Shown here: positions 1 to 6,900 of the stretch, piece after piece
Layout: each line of letters starts with the position of its first letter
Position numbering within the stretch: position 1 is the stretch's first letter
NCBI GenBank assembly: GCA_023666975.1
Contig: JAMPAW010000002.1
Span: 44,819-76,542 of the forward strand
Length of the DNA: 31,724 bases
Direction: 5' to 3'
DNA from: Clostridium sp.
GTDB lineage: Bacteria > Bacillota_A > Clostridia > Lachnospirales > Lachnospiraceae
Program-made: the position numbers and the translations under genes
Notes under the pieces: generated by a model
Database searches by the model: none
Told to the model about the DNA's origin: nothing
What the model saw: the letters and a program-made list of their open reading frames with translations, nothing else

Positions 1-4
1 TAGA

Positions 5-39
5 AAAATAGCCGTAGTCCAACACGATTACGGCTATTT
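5..39 (-). terminator. Hairpin terminator at window edge
   Basis: An 11-bp perfect stem (6-16 with 29-39, arm AAATAGCCGTA) encloses a 12-nt loop. Read on the minus strand it is followed by TTTTTCTA, which fits a rho-independent terminator for minus-strand transcription. The stem is A/T-rich at its base, so it could act in both directions. The gene it serves is not visible. Confidence 0.5.
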
Positions 40-466
40 CTATAAATAAAACTCCCAACAGCTTTCGTTTATAGAATTCCCACTAAATATTACGAAATTA
101 TTAACTAATTTGATTATGCCCTCGTTTCATTTTATAATATTATCATATCCAATGTTTCTATAACCCTAATACATGCAAAAGATATAGCAATCATGTACCT
201 GTAAACTACAAAAACAAATGTCAAATTTTTTAAGTCTGTATACATGATATCGACATTGAAATACTGGAAGATTACGGTCTTACCCTTAAAACTTATTTTC
301 CCTAGGCAGATAAACTGGCAAATTTCATAAAACAGGCGGAAAAAGATGGTATGGATATTAGTCTTTAATAAAATATGGACTGCTTTAAATAAATAAGCAA
401 AAAACCAGAATATGCCAAGCCCTCTCCCAATACTCTTGTTATGAGAACATCCATAAAGGAAACAGC
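40..466. other. Gene-poor stretch with a decayed coding fragment
   Basis: No intact gene is seen over about 430 bases. On the plus strand one frame from about 246 to 368 reads like real protein: a DIDIEILEDYGLTLKTYF-like part, an in-frame TAG at 303-305, then ADKLANFIKQAEKDGMDISL and TAA at 366-368. The charged, non-repetitive composition on both sides of the stop suggests a decayed gene tail. I do not recognise the family. Long open frames on the opposite strand are rich in Phe, Cys and Ile and look spurious. Confidence 0.3.
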
Positions 467-625
467 ATGGACGAAGAAAATTATCATTACTATGAAGAAA
501 CACAAAACGGCATAACCGTTACGTTTGCACTGCCGAAACAAAGCAGGGAGGAGGAATGTACGAAAAAAGAAGTCAAAAATATTCTCTCTGATATTCTAAA
601 AACGTATCTGAAAAATGTTTCATAA
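467..625 (+). CDS. Small hypothetical protein of recombinase element
   Basis: A 52-residue open frame starts at an ATG preceded by AAAGGA at a 6-nt spacing and ends in TAA. The protein is acidic at the N-terminus (MDEENYHYYEE), has a short beta-like stretch (GITVTFALPK), then a charged, probably helical C-terminal half (EEECTKKEVKNILSDILKTYL). This pattern, a short strand followed by an amphipathic helix, resembles small proteins encoded beside large serine recombinases in clostridial elements (TnpW-like). The resemblance is from memory, not a search. It lies 276 bases before the recombinase on the same strand. I assign no function. Confidence 0.5.
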   Translation: MDEENYHYYEETQNGITVTFALPKQSREEECTKKEVKNILSDILKTYLKNVS

Positions 626-662
626 CACATAAGCATAAAAACCAGTCTTCCGTACCAATAAA

Positions 663-870
663 TTAGGTAATTGCGAAACTTCCTTTTTTCTTTTGTTGTA
701 CAACACATACAATCTAACGCAGGCACGCTTGCGCTACTTGTCACTCGTAATGGTACATAAGGTGCCAAAGTACGGCACCTAAGTACCAACGGTTCCAAAG
801 TACCTGCTTATGGATTTGTATGTGTTGCACAACCATAATATAAAATTAACAGAGTTTCGTAATTGCCTAA
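663..870. repeat. Nested imperfect palindrome before recombinase gene
   Basis: Three sets of inverted arms share one centre. The outer arms 663-680 and 853-870 match at 16 of 18. The middle arms 695-712 and 816-833 match at 17 of 18. The inner arms 752-766 and 774-787 include a perfect GGTGCC/GGCACC around the 7-nt loop AAAGTAC. The right edge lies 30 bases before the recombinase start. The motif CCAAAGTAC also occurs twice (765-773 and 795-803). It could be a cruciform recombination site, a small non-autonomous element, or a structured leader controlling the recombinase. Confidence 0.75.
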
Positions 871-900
871 ATAAATATAACAACGAAAAGGAGATTTATA

Positions 901-2634
901 TTGAATATAGCTAAACATCTTGCTTCCGATGAATACAGGCAAAAACCGCTTGTCCGCATATTACTGCGTGTCAGCTCCCGCCAGCAGCTAGAGGCGGATG
1001 GTGACTTGGATATCCAGAGAAAACTGATTTTAGACTATATAAGAGAACATCCCGACTGGATTTTAGACGGCAAGGAATACTTTGAAGGCGGAATCAGCGG
1101 TTACAAAAACTCTGTCGAGGAACGCGATGTATTGCAGGAAGCCTATCGGGATGCCGAAAATCGGGAATATGATATCCTAGTCCTCTACAAGGATGACCGG
1201 CTTGGCAGAAGAATGTTTGAAATTCCGGTCTATATCATGTCTCTCAAAAATCTGGGTGTCGATGTATACACAGTGAAAGACGGAATCCTTTCTACAAATC
1301 CGGATGATATCACCGCACAGATGATGCTGACCATGCGGTATGCGATGGCACAAAAATCCAGTGCGGACACGGCTATGCGGGTCAAGGATACCGCCAAAAA
1401 ATTGATTGCACAGGGGAAATACATGGGTGGGAATCCGCCTTATGGTTACCACTTAGAATATTCCGGGGACGTCAGCAAGCATGGACGGATCCTCAGGCAG
1501 CTGGTCATTTCCCCCGAACAGGCAGAGGCGGTCAAATACATCTACGAGCTCTCACTCACCAGAGAATATGGCTCTGCTAAAATTGCCAGTACATTAAATG
1601 CAGATGAACATTATCGGCAGCTTGCGCCGAACGACGTATGGAAAAGCGGAGCGATTACCAGCATTTTAACCAATCCAATTTATGCCGGATATACTGCCTA
1701 TAACCGCCGGGAACGTTTAAATGGCAGAAGCCGCAATTTAGACAGCAGTGACTGGATTCTTTCTGCCAAACCAAACCCTGACATTGTTATTATTGATGAA
1801 GATACATGGTTAAAAGTACAGCAAAAACGGGAACAGCGGGGCAAAAAATACACAAAATCACGGACAGACCGGAATGTAACGGTTATCAGCCGGAACGACG
1901 GAATGTTATCTCTGGTGGATGTTCTGCATTGTGGCTATTGCGGCTGTAAAATGGTAAATGGCAGTAAATATAATTACTGGACAATAAAAAATACCGGTGA
2001 ACGAAAAGCGAGCAAAATACCCATTTACAAGTGCCAGAATGCATGGCAGGGTGTTCCCCATGACAAGACAAAGCAGTTTCGGGCTGACAGGATTGAACCC
2101 ATTATTTACAGCGCATTGGCAGAATATATTCATCATCTGCTGGAAAATGAAAATATTTTTGAGGAAATAACCGAGAACAATCATATTGAAAAACACAGAA
2201 AGGAAAAGGATTTCGCAATGGAACAGGAAAAACTTAATAAAATCAGACATAATATCGGGGTATTGGAAGAACACATACCGGATGCCATGACCGGGGAATA
2301 TCCCCTTTCCTTAGAAGATTTAGTCCGCAATATTGATACGCAAAAGGATAAAGAGCAGGAGCAATTAGCGGTGGTACGGCAACGGCAAGCCGATTTGCAA
2401 AATACAACTGTCACCACTGCGGACTGGGAACATATCAAAGACAATCTTCCAACATGGCGGGAATTATTTCTCCATGCGGATACACCGACAAAACGGGTGT
2501 TGGTAAATAAGCTGATCGAACGAATTGACATAACGAAAGAGCAGGTCGTTGTCCGCTTTAAAATCAGCCTTGATGCGCTTTTACCCCAATCCCGAATGGA
2601 CGATAACGGAGTGGTACCGCGGCAAGGGCTATGA
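901..2634 (+). CDS. Large serine recombinase (site-specific integrase)
   Basis: A 577-residue large serine recombinase that would cut and rejoin attachment sites through a covalent serine intermediate. The N-terminal resolvase domain shows LLRVSSRQQ (nucleophile probably Ser25) and the later KDDRLGRRM motif. A recombinase domain follows at about 170-310 (GNPPYGY, then TSILTNPIYAGY). A zinc ribbon starts at LHCGYCGCKM and pairs with a later YKC. A charged coiled-coil lies at about 420-500. The start is TTG at 901, behind AAGGAG at normal spacing. The C-terminal IVVRFKI-like ending is typical, but the last roughly 20 residues appear to be read from the interrupted host gene. The downstream pseudogene and this junction suggest an integrated element whose body lies to the left. 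It is of the phage or Tn4451/TnpX kind. Confidence 0.93.
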   Translation: MNIAKHLASDEYRQKPLVRILLRVSSRQQLEADGDLDIQRKLILDYIREHPDWILDGKEYFEGGISGYKNSVEERDVLQEAYRDAENREYDILVLYKDDRLGRRMFEIPVYIMSLKNLGVDVYTVKDGILSTNPDDITAQMMLTMRYAMAQKSSADTAMRVKDTAKKLIAQGKYMGGNPPYGYHLEYSGDVSKHGRILRQLVISPEQAEAVKYIYELSLTREYGSAKIASTLNADEHYRQLAPNDVWKSGAITSILTNPIYAGYTAYNRRERLNGRSRNLDSSDWILSAKPNPDIVIIDEDTWLKVQQKREQRGKKYTKSRTDRNVTVISRNDGMLSLVDVLHCGYCGCKMVNGSKYNYWTIKNTGERKASKIPIYKCQNAWQGVPHDKTKQFRADRIEPIIYSALAEYIHHLLENENIFEEITENNHIEKHRKEKDFAMEQEKLNKIRHNIGVLEEHIPDAMTGEYPLSLEDLVRNIDTQKDKEQEQLAVVRQRQADLQNTTVTTADWEHIKDNLPTWRELFLHADTPTKRVLVNKLIERIDITKEQVVVRFKISLDALLPQSRMDDNGVVPRQGL

Positions 2635-3199
2635 TTTTACGATTACCTCGTCCACAGCCTTCGACCACAAGTGGATTTACCAGAAAACCGTATATGAAAA
2701 TATTTCACAGGTTGTCGATACGATTTTTGCCAATTACCTCTCCCGTCCAAATGTTGCACAACCAATATTAACGCAGTATTGTGACGGCAAACGGGTCACC
2801 TGCCCGAACTGGATGAGCCAGTGGGGTTCCAAATATCTTGGTGATCAGGGATACAGTGCGATTGAAATTATCCGGAATTATTATGGAGATGATATGTATA
2901 TCAACGAGGCGGAGCAAATTGCCGGTATTCCGTCCTCTTGGCCGGGTTACGACTTATCCGTTGGCTCCACAGGGGATAAAGTGCGGATGATGCAGGAACA
3001 GTTAAACCGGATTGCTCAGAATTATCCTTCGATCCCTTCAATTGCCATTGACGGTATATTTGGCGAGGGAACAAAGGCCGCCGTAGAGAGATTCCAGTCT
3101 ATCTTCAATCTGCCGGCCACTGGGATTGTAGACTATCCAACATGGTATAAAATTTCCCAGATTTATGTTGGTGTCAGCAAAATTGCCGAGCTGACCTGA
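2549..3199 (+). pseudogene. 3' part of peptidoglycan-binding protein, cut by element
   Basis: The open frame begins inside the recombinase gene in another frame, and only the part from about 2580 looks native. That part starts around NPEWTITEWYRGKGYDF and continues with FCDG/YCDGKRVTCP and WLSQWGSK-like segments. These belong to a domain I associate with clostridial cell-wall or spore-cortex proteins related to SpoIID-like and peptidoglycan-binding proteins. It ends with a complete PG_binding_1 module: VGSTGDKVRMMQEQLN, DGIFGEGTKAAVERFQ, ATGIVDYPTWY. No start codon, ribosome binding site or N-terminal half is present. The 5' part should lie at the far left end of the inserted element, outside this window. 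I infer disruption by integration; excision could rebuild the gene. Confidence 0.7.
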
Positions 3200-3249
3200 T
3201 GCATTTTCCGGTCATTCACTTCCAGAAAATAGATCATATGATGAATGGT

Positions 3250-3306
3250 GATGGGCAAAACACACGCTTCCCAACATCCGATCGGGAAAGCAGTATTTTG
3301 TCCATC
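3250..3306. repeat. Imperfect inverted repeat between convergent genes
   Basis: The arms 3250-3272 and 3284-3306 are 23 bases each, match at roughly three quarters of positions, and enclose an 11-base loop. The site lies between the end of the interrupted peptidoglycan-binding gene (plus strand) and the end of the anti-sigma gene (minus strand). No clear T-tract follows on either strand, so it is a weak terminator candidate. The 3200-3355 stretch holds nothing else I can support. Confidence 0.4.
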
Positions 3307-3355
3307 GCTATATATTCCAAAATTTGCAGTTACCCGCAGGCTATGCACCCCGGCT

Positions 3356-4564
3356 CTATTCCAACGGTATCACAACCCGCTCTTTCTCTTTCACTCCCTG
3401 TTCTTCTAATTCTTTCTCAGTGCGGTAATATGGATAATACACGATTTCCCAGAAAACATCCAATGCGGCATTGTAATCCAGACGATAAGCCTCTCCGTTC
3501 GGCATTTCCACATAATACAATACATTGCCATGTGGTACATTTCCCTCTTCATCTGTCTTATACTCGCAGGTCATTCCTACAATCTTCATATCCGGACTCA
3601 ACACAGGACCAAAAATGCGGACAAACAACGCTTTGGCATTTTCACCGTTAGCAATAAAAAACTCCTCGTCAATTACTGCCGGCTTTTCATGGAAGTCAAT
3701 TCCCTCTTTTTGCACCCACATATTGTAAAGCGTTCCGGTCTTGGCATCAACATCCACCACATAGGATGTCGTATCGTTTTCCGTAAATACAATCTGATAG
3801 CTCCCTTCTACTCCATAATCCCTCGAATAAGTTATCTCCCTTTCCATGTCCAGTGCTTCCGTGTCTATGGCAAACATTCCTTCCGCAAAATCCGCTGCAA
3901 TCTCTACGGCCATGCCATCGGATATCCTATATTCGCCAAGACCTACATTTTGCGTCTGCTTCTGCTCCTCCTTAATCTGCTTCGTATCATCGCTTTCCTG
4001 CAGGCTGTAATCCTGCTTGTGATAAAAATCAATAATCTGCAGCCATTCCTCCTCGGTTAAGGTTCTCTCCGGCAGATAAAGGATTCTTGTCGGTATCTCG
4101 TACATTAAAGAACTTCCTGTATATTCTGCTGTGTCTGTTATCTCCAGCTCGCCTGCCGGAAATAATCCGTTTTCCTCATATTTTTTCCACAAAATGTTAT
4201 ATTGTTCTTTCTCCTCCTCCGACAATTCCCTGGAATACGTGATTGCCTCTGCATCCGCTGCTTCACTGGAAACCAGTTCCTCATACATCTTGCGATCTTT
4301 CTCACTTATCTTCGACATTCTGCTTTGCACATAATCAATTGCCGCGGATGCCGGGATAGAAAGCACCAGTATGGCAGCCACAATGCAGACCGCATACCCT
4401 GTTTTTGTAAAACGAGCCGCCGGTTTCTTCTCCGGTGACCATTCGCTTTCTTTCAGCGCAGATACTAAACGGTCGATTTTTTCCTCATAGTCTTTACTTA
4501 CCGGACATTGCGACTGTTTTGCAAGCCGCATAATCTCCTGATCTGTTTTATTCATATCCTTCAT
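3356..4564 (-). CDS. Membrane anti-sigma-like partner of ECF sigma factor
   Basis: A 402-residue protein whose start overlaps the sigma gene stop as ATGA, so translation is probably coupled. The cytoplasmic N-terminal 50 residues are charged and contain CPVSKDYEEKIDRLVSAL, a pattern seen in anti-sigma factors of clostridia and bacilli. One membrane segment follows at about 55-76 (TGYAVCIVAAILVLSIPASAA). The remaining roughly 320 residues are extracellular and acidic, rich in Tyr and Glu. They include stretches such as SYQIVFTENDTTSYVVDVDAKTG that resemble PepSY-like or YpeB-like beta units. I infer that it holds the sigma factor at the membrane and senses an envelope signal. The signal is unknown. 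A second Met (MNK) three codons in is an alternative start. Confidence 0.75.
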   Translation of the reverse strand: MKDMNKTDQEIMRLAKQSQCPVSKDYEEKIDRLVSALKESEWSPEKKPAARFTKTGYAVCIVAAILVLSIPASAAIDYVQSRMSKISEKDRKMYEELVSSEAADAEAITYSRELSEEEKEQYNILWKKYEENGLFPAGELEITDTAEYTGSSLMYEIPTRILYLPERTLTEEEWLQIIDFYHKQDYSLQESDDTKQIKEEQKQTQNVGLGEYRISDGMAVEIAADFAEGMFAIDTEALDMEREITYSRDYGVEGSYQIVFTENDTTSYVVDVDAKTGTLYNMWVQKEGIDFHEKPAVIDEEFFIANGENAKALFVRIFGPVLSPDMKIVGMTCEYKTDEEGNVPHGNVLYYVEMPNGEAYRLDYNAALDVFWEIVYYPYYRTEKELEEQGVKEKERVVIPLE

Positions 4565-5070
4565 TCCCTTCTTTTATATTCATCATCCTCCGTGATAAAC
4601 TTCTTTAACCGCTCTCTCGCCCGTGATAATCGGGATTTTACTGTTCCGCTGGATATATCCAAAATTTTTGCAATTTCTTTTACACGGAATTCCTCAAAAT
4701 AATAAAGAATTGTAACATCGCGATAGATATCGTCTAACTGATACACAAAATCCAATAAATCATAATCGTCCTCCCGTTCATCTTCCTGTCCGGCAAAACG
4801 GGAAGTGTCTTCTGTTAGTTCAATTCGATTCCGCTTTTTTAAATATGCCCTGCTCTCATTGACTAAAATCTGAAACATCCATGATTTGATTTTCTTGACG
4901 TTCCGAAGCTCTGCTAAATGGCTGTATGCCTTCAAAATCGTCTCACTGACAATATCCTCTGCATCTTCCCTGTTTAGGACAAAGGAATATGCAAGCCGGA
5001 ACATAGCAATTTTATTTTCCATTATGCTTTTCATCAATATATCGTGTAACCGCTGCTCCTTATCGCTCAT
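4561..5070 (-). CDS. ECF RNA polymerase sigma factor (sigma-70 family)
   Basis: A 169-residue extracytoplasmic-function sigma factor. Region 2 spans about 20-80 (RLAYSFVLNREDAEDIVSETILKAY, KIKSWMFQILVN). Region 4 spans about 110-160, with the helix-turn-helix VKEIAKILDISSGTVKSRLSRARERL. Length and layout are normal for the family. A linker rich in Asp and Glu joins the two regions. The gene heads a two-gene operon with the membrane protein downstream, the standard sigma/anti-sigma order. The start is supported by a GGAGGGAGGAG tract just upstream. The AT-rich spacer before it contains a possible self-recognised promoter, listed separately. Target genes cannot be seen from this window. Confidence 0.93.
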   Translation of the reverse strand: MSDKEQRLHDILMKSIMENKIAMFRLAYSFVLNREDAEDIVSETILKAYSHLAELRNVKKIKSWMFQILVNESRAYLKKRNRIELTEDTSRFAGQEDEREDDYDLLDFVYQLDDIYRDVTILYYFEEFRVKEIAKILDISSGTVKSRLSRARERLKKFITEDDEYKRRE

Positions 5071-5113
5071 CTTCTCCTCCCTCCTTCATTGGTCTGACTG
5101 AACCGATTCATAT

Positions 5114-5144
5114 ATAAGATAATCTTGCCCCCCAAACGGTTCCC
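5114..5144 (-). promoter_or_regulatory. Possible autoregulated ECF promoter
   Basis: Minus strand: GGGAACCGTTT at 5134-5144, then TATCTTAT at 5114-5121 after a 12-base gap. The GGAAC-type upstream box is typical of ECF promoters, and the position about 45-75 bases before the sigma gene fits autoregulation. The downstream box is AT-rich and less typical. Confidence 0.35.
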
Positions 5145-5180
5145 AAACGCAAAAATTTTTTTCTAAAATTTTTTATCACA

Positions 5181-5224
5181 AAAAGAATCCCAGACCAATC
5201 CATGAATCAGTCCGGGATTCTTTA
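5181..5224 (-). terminator. Rho-independent terminator of tyrS
   Basis: A long stem (AAAGAATCCC with GGGATTCTTT, extended by GGACTG-like pairing) is followed on the minus strand by TTTTTGTG. It lies 11 bases after the tyrS stop and separates tyrS from the sigma operon. Confidence 0.85.
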
Positions 5225-5235
5225 TCCTTACCATT

Positions 5236-6462
5236 TTACTCTTCCACTACAATCTTTCTGAAATTTTTCTTGCCTTTCTTAAGCACAAAATCCCCTGCAA
5301 AATCCGTTTTTTCATAAGCGGTAAACGGGTCGTTTACCTTTTCTCCATTGACCGATACTCCGCCCTGCTGTATGCCGCGCCTTGCTTCCGATTTCGATAC
5401 CACCAGCTCCGATTTTACCATTAAATCAAGGAGACCGATTTTTCCCTCTTCATTAAAATCTGTTTCCGTCAAAACCGTCGTTGGCATATTCGCAGCATTC
5501 CCGCTGGTAAATAATGCCCTTGCGCTCTCCTGCGCTCTTGCAGCCTCTTCTTCGCCATGGATAAGTTTGGTAAGCTCAAAAGCAAGGATTTCTTTTGCCT
5601 GGTTTAACTGGCTTCCTTCCCACTTATCCATCTCGTCAATCTGCTCCAGCGGTAAAAAGGTCAGCATCCGCAGGCATTTTAATACATCTGCATCGTCCAC
5701 ATTTCTCCAGTATTGATAAAAGTCGAACGGAGAAGTCTTATTGGGGTCCAGCCACACTGCCCCGGACTGCGTTTTTCCCATTTTCTTTCCCTCGGAGTTC
5801 AGCAACAGCGTAATCGTCATTGCATAGGCATTCTTTCCGAGTTTGCGGCGGATTAATTCCGTACCGCCAAGCATATTGCTCCACTGGTCATCACCGCCGA
5901 ACTGCATATTGCAGCCATATCGCTGATATAAGGCATAAAAATCATAGCTTTGCATGATCATGTAATTAAATTCCAGAAAGCTCAGTCCCTTCTCCATTCT
6001 CTGCTTGTAACATTCCGCCCGCAGCATATTATTGACTGAGAAATGTGCACCAACCTCACGAAGCAGCTCGATATAATTTAATTCCAGCAGCCAGTCTGCA
6101 TTATTCACCATAAGCGCCTTCCCCTCCGAGAAGTCAATGAATTTACTCATCTGCTCTTTAAAACAGTCGCAGTTATGCTGAATCGTTTCTTTTGTCATCA
6201 TCTGCCGCATATCGGTCCGGCCGGAAGGGTCACCAATCATTCCTGTTCCACCGCCAATCAAGGCAATCGGTTTATTCCCTGCCATTTGCAGTCGTTTCAT
6301 CAGGCATAATGCCATAAAATGTCCTACATGAAGGCTGTCAGCCGTTGGGTCAAAACCAATATAAAAGGTTGCCTTCCCGTTGTTAACCAATTCTTTAATT
6401 TCTTCCTCGTCGGTTACCTGCGCAATCAACCCTCTTGCGACCAATTCATCATAGATTGTCAT
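5236..6462 (-). CDS. tyrS: Tyrosyl-tRNA synthetase
   Basis: Charges tRNA-Tyr with tyrosine in the cytoplasm. At 408 residues it matches bacterial TyrRS of the TyrS type. The class I HIGH-like motif is HVGH at 45-48, after [11 protein letters not shown]. The KMSKS-like motif is KMGKT at about 228-232. The tyrosine/tRNA region [12 protein letters not shown] lies between. A C-terminal S4 RNA-binding domain at about 340-405 includes [21 protein letters not shown]. The start is preceded by CGAGGAAAAG. No T-box leader is visible upstream: neither the T-box AGGGTGGNACCGCG core nor its complement occurs between the gene and the tRNA. It has its own terminator, so it is probably monocistronic. Confidence 0.98.
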   Translation of the reverse strand: MTIYDELVARGLIAQVTDEEEIKELVNNGKATFYIGFDPTADSLHVGHFMALCLMKRLQMAGNKPIALIGGGTGMIGDPSGRTDMRQMMTKETIQHNCDCFKEQMSKFIDFSEGKALMVNNADWLLELNYIELLREVGAHFSVNNMLRAECYKQRMEKGLSFLEFNYMIMQSYDFYALYQRYGCNMQFGGDDQWSNMLGGTELIRRKLGKNAYAMTITLLLNSEGKKMGKTQSGAVWLDPNKTSPFDFYQYWRNVDDADVLKCLRMLTFLPLEQIDEMDKWEGSQLNQAKEILAFELTKLIHGEEEAARAQESARALFTSGNAANMPTTVLTETDFNEEGKIGLLDLMVKSELVVSKSEARRGIQQGGVSVNGEKVNDPFTAYEKTDFAGDFVLKKGKKNFRKIVVEE

Positions 6463-6504
6463 TTTACTTTTCCTCGCTTTCTTTTATAGATTCCATATGG
6501 GTAT

Positions 6505-6533
6505 TTGACGCTTTCCAGGGAGTATGCTATACT
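6505..6533 (+). promoter_or_regulatory. Strong-looking promoter on the strand opposite tyrS
   Basis: TTGACG at 6505-6510, a 17-base spacer, and TATACT at 6528-6533 with a TGC extended -10. It points away from tyrS toward the tRNA gene, which is on the other strand. No convincing gene follows before the tRNA. The -10 region AGTATGCTATACT is palindromic, so a weaker divergent -10 (CATACT) exists for tyrS on the minus strand. Confidence 0.45.
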
Positions 6534-6688
6534 ACCATACAGCTGATGAATGTATTCTCCTTGGGATACTATTTCCCTATGGAATGAAACATTTTTCAGC
6601 TTTTTCTATGTTTGCCGCCTGCCATTTCCCTTCCATATATATCTTCAACTTTTTGAAGGGACGTACAAAAGGACTTACAATAGAAAAT

Positions 6689-6717
6689 CCAGTGGTTGCA
6701 AGCCTTGCAAACACTGG
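6689..6717 (-). terminator. Probable terminator of tRNA-Glu
   Basis: A near-perfect 14-bp inverted repeat (CCAGTG-TTTGCAAG type) sits 14 bases after the tRNA 3' end and is followed on the minus strand by ATTTTCT. The loop is only 1-3 bases, which is tight for an RNA hairpin, so pairing probably starts further out. Apart from this hairpin and the promoter at 6505-6533, I see nothing in the 268-base stretch 6463-6730. Confidence 0.5.
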
Positions 6718-6730
6718 ACTTCAGGGTTAA

Positions 6731-6802
6731 CAGCTCGTAGGGGAATCGAACCCCTGTTTCCGCCGTGAGAGGGCGGCGTCTTAACCGCTTGACCAACGAG
6801 CC
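6731..6802 (-). tRNA. tRNA-Glu (anticodon CTC)
   Basis: A 72-nt cloverleaf. Acceptor GGCTCGT pairs with ACGAGCT (last pair G-U). The D-arm is GTCAAGCGGTTAAGAC. The anticodon stem CCGCC/GGCGG has loop CTCTCAC, giving anticodon CTC after T33. The T-arm is AGGGG-TTCGATT-CCCCT. The discriminator is G, and CCA is not encoded. CTC reads GAG; the main TTC isoacceptor must lie elsewhere. Confidence 0.95.
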
Positions 6803-6821
6803 TTGTCTTGACGACTTGTCT

Positions 6822-6850
6822 AATATACCAGACAATCACCTGCCTGTCAA
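6822..6850 (-). promoter_or_regulatory. Consensus promoter of tRNA-Glu
   Basis: On the minus strand, a perfect TTGACA (6845-6850), a 17-base spacer and TATATT (6822-6827), about 20 bases before the mature tRNA 5' end. The short leader agrees with a tRNA transcript. Confidence 0.85.
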
Positions 6851-6900
6851 CCCTTTTTACGAAAAAACAACAAATTTCAAAATTTTTACCTATACGGTTC

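Noticed and set aside
132..798. Two long minus-strand open frames at the left edge
   Set aside because: Phe/Cys/Ile-rich composition without any motif, no ribosome binding sites, and overlap with a better-supported plus-strand small gene and the palindrome.
3163..3348. Open frames on both strands across 3163-3348 with similar peptides
   Set aside because: The similarity comes from the inverted repeat at 3250-3306; there are no start signals and no protein-like pattern.
6463..6730. T-box riboswitch before tyrS
   Set aside because: Neither the conserved T-box core nor a specifier stem could be found on the minus strand.
6596..6835. A 79-residue minus-strand frame covering the tRNA
   Set aside because: It runs through the tRNA-Glu gene and its terminator, so it is a read-through artefact.
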